This document shows, in pieces, positions 4,870-5,812 of a DNA stretch of 5,812 nucleotides. Each line of letters starts with the position of its first letter. Position 1 is the first letter of the stretch. The DNA lies in assembly GCA_019417865.1 (NCBI GenBank), contig DYCW01000215.1:1-5812 (forward strand), read 5' to 3'. The notes beneath the pieces were generated by a model. It saw nothing but the letters and a program-made list of their open reading frames with translations. It ran no database searches and was not told the DNA's origin. The position numbers were made by a program, and so were the translations under genes. The stretch is from Ruminococcus sp. (lineage in GTDB: Bacteria > Bacillota > Clostridia > Oscillospirales > Ruminococcaceae).

Positions 4870-5812
4870 ATGGCACTCAAAATCACACGTCCGCAAGGGA
4901 CGGAAGACATTACACCGGAGAATATTTCCAAATGGCACACTGTAGAACAGGTCGCACGGGAAACCGCCGCCTGCTTCGGCTTCCATGAAATGCGAATTCC
5001 AACCTTTGAAAGTACAGACTTATTCCTACGTTCTGTTGGAGAAACTACAGATGTGGTACAAAAGGAAATGTACACTGTCAAGGCAAAGGAAACCGAATTT
5101 ACACTGCGTCCAGAAGGCACAGCTGGTACGATTCGTTCCATGCTGCAAAACGGCATGCTGAACGCCGCACTGCCGCAAAAGGTGTTCTACATTCTCTCCT
5201 GCTTCCGCCACGAACGGCCGCAGGCAGGCAGACTGAGAGAGTTTCACCAGTTCGGCGTAGAAATGGCAGGCAGTGCAGATGCTGCGGCGGATGCAGAAAT
5301 CATCAGTCTGGCAAAAAATATCTTAGATCGACTTGGGTTGAAAAATATTCAGCTGTACATCAATTCCATCGGCTGCCCAACTTGCCGTGCCAATTATCAT
5401 AAAGCACTGCGTGCGTATTTTTCTGCCTATGAAAATGACCTCTGCGATACCTGCAAGAGCCGTCTGGAAAAGAATCCAATGCGAATTCTGGACTGCAAGA
5501 GCCCGATTTGCAGCAAAATTGCAGTCGATGCACCTGTCATTTTGGATTACCTCTGTGACGAGTGCAAAGAACACTTTACTACCCTGCAATCACACCTGAA
5601 CACATTGCAAATAGATTACACCATCAATCCCAAAATTGTACGGGGTCTGGATTATTATACCAAAACCGTATTTGAATTTGTTACCACAGACATCGGTGCA
5701 CAGGGGACTGTCTGTGGCGGCGGTCGTTATGACGGTCTGATCGCACAGCTTGGCGGTTCGGAAACGCCGGCTCTTGGATTTGCCATGGGATTGGAACGCC
5801 TGATTCTGACCA
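4870..5812 (+). CDS. hisS: Histidyl-tRNA synthetase (5' part, runs off the window)
   Basis: This class II aminoacyl-tRNA synthetase charges tRNA-His with histidine in the cytosol. The frame is open from the ATG to the window end: 314 codons plus one base of a family usually about 415-430 residues, so the C-terminal anticodon-binding domain is missing. The start MALKITRPQGTEDI carries the usual N-terminal G-T/x-D motif. Motif 1 lies around GFHEMRIPTFE (37-47), and TLRPEGTA is at 78-85. Motif 2, FRHERPQAGRLREFHQFG, covers 112-129. The HisRS-specific RGLDYYTKTVFEF is at 258-270, GGGRYDGL at 283-290, and motif 3 GFAMGLERL at 303-311. The inserted domain holds four cysteine pairs (169/172, 192/195, 209/214, 229/232), which suggests a metal site. 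These catalytic motifs and the length exclude the HisZ paralogue. No T-box leader is seen in the 72-nt gap upstream. Confidence 0.97.
   Translation, partial: MALKITRPQGTEDITPENISKWHTVEQVARETAACFGFHEMRIPTFESTDLFLRSVGETTDVVQKEMYTVKAKETEFTLRPEGTAGTIRSMLQNGMLNAALPQKVFYILSCFRHERPQAGRLREFHQFGVEMAGSADAAADAEIISLAKNILDRLGLKNIQLYINSIGCPTCRANYHKALRAYFSAYENDLCDTCKSRLEKNPMRILDCKSPICSKIAVDAPVILDYLCDECKEHFTTLQSHLNTLQIDYTINPKIVRGLDYYTKTVFEFVTTDIGAQGTVCGGGRYDGLIAQLGGSETPALGFAMGLERLILT

Noticed and set aside
1..5812. CRISPR arrays, insertion sequences, tRNA/rRNA genes, attachment sites or a defence system
   Set aside because: No long direct or inverted repeats, transposase or integrase motifs or RNA gene signatures were seen; the window is filled by known housekeeping genes.

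Overview
The window reads as an ordinary chromosomal segment of a Clostridia-type member of the Bacillota (Firmicutes), possibly Ruminococcaceae/Oscillospiraceae-like. That placement rests on strong AGGAGG ribosome binding sites, a consensus sigma-A promoter, the mreB-mreC-mreD-PBP2 order, a short clostridial-style methylglyoxal synthase and a cysteine-rich HisRS. GC looks close to half in the genes and clearly lower in the one real intergenic gap. The taxonomic guess is inference. All genes are on the + strand.

Layout. 1-597 is the 3' end of mreB. It is followed by mreC (628-1545), mreD (1532-2104, overlapping mreC by 14 nt) and a class B penicillin-binding protein of the PBP2 type (2128-4164). 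These four are tightly packed, each has its own strong Shine-Dalgarno, and they form one cell-shape (elongasome) operon. MreB filaments, the membrane proteins MreC and MreD, and the PBP2 transpeptidase together direct lateral peptidoglycan synthesis.

A 228-nt AT-rich gap (4165-4392) follows. It holds a 15-nt palindrome, a near-perfect sigma-A promoter with an extended -10, and a leader hairpin just upstream of the next ribosome binding site. No terminator for the mre operon is visible there. The promoter serves mgsA (4393-4797, methylglyoxal synthase), which ends at a good intrinsic terminator (4816-4850). hisS (histidyl-tRNA synthetase) starts at 4870, only 20 nt past the terminator T-tract, and runs off the window with its first 314 codons.

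I see no mobile element, CRISPR array, tRNA or rRNA, and no convincing new system. The points most worth a second look are: MgsA, which seems to lack two polar residues (His and Asp) that I recall as functionally important in the E. coli enzyme; the mgsA promoter and leader, including an uncertain start codon; and the terminator placed almost on top of the hisS ribosome binding site, which leaves no room for a separate hisS promoter after it.
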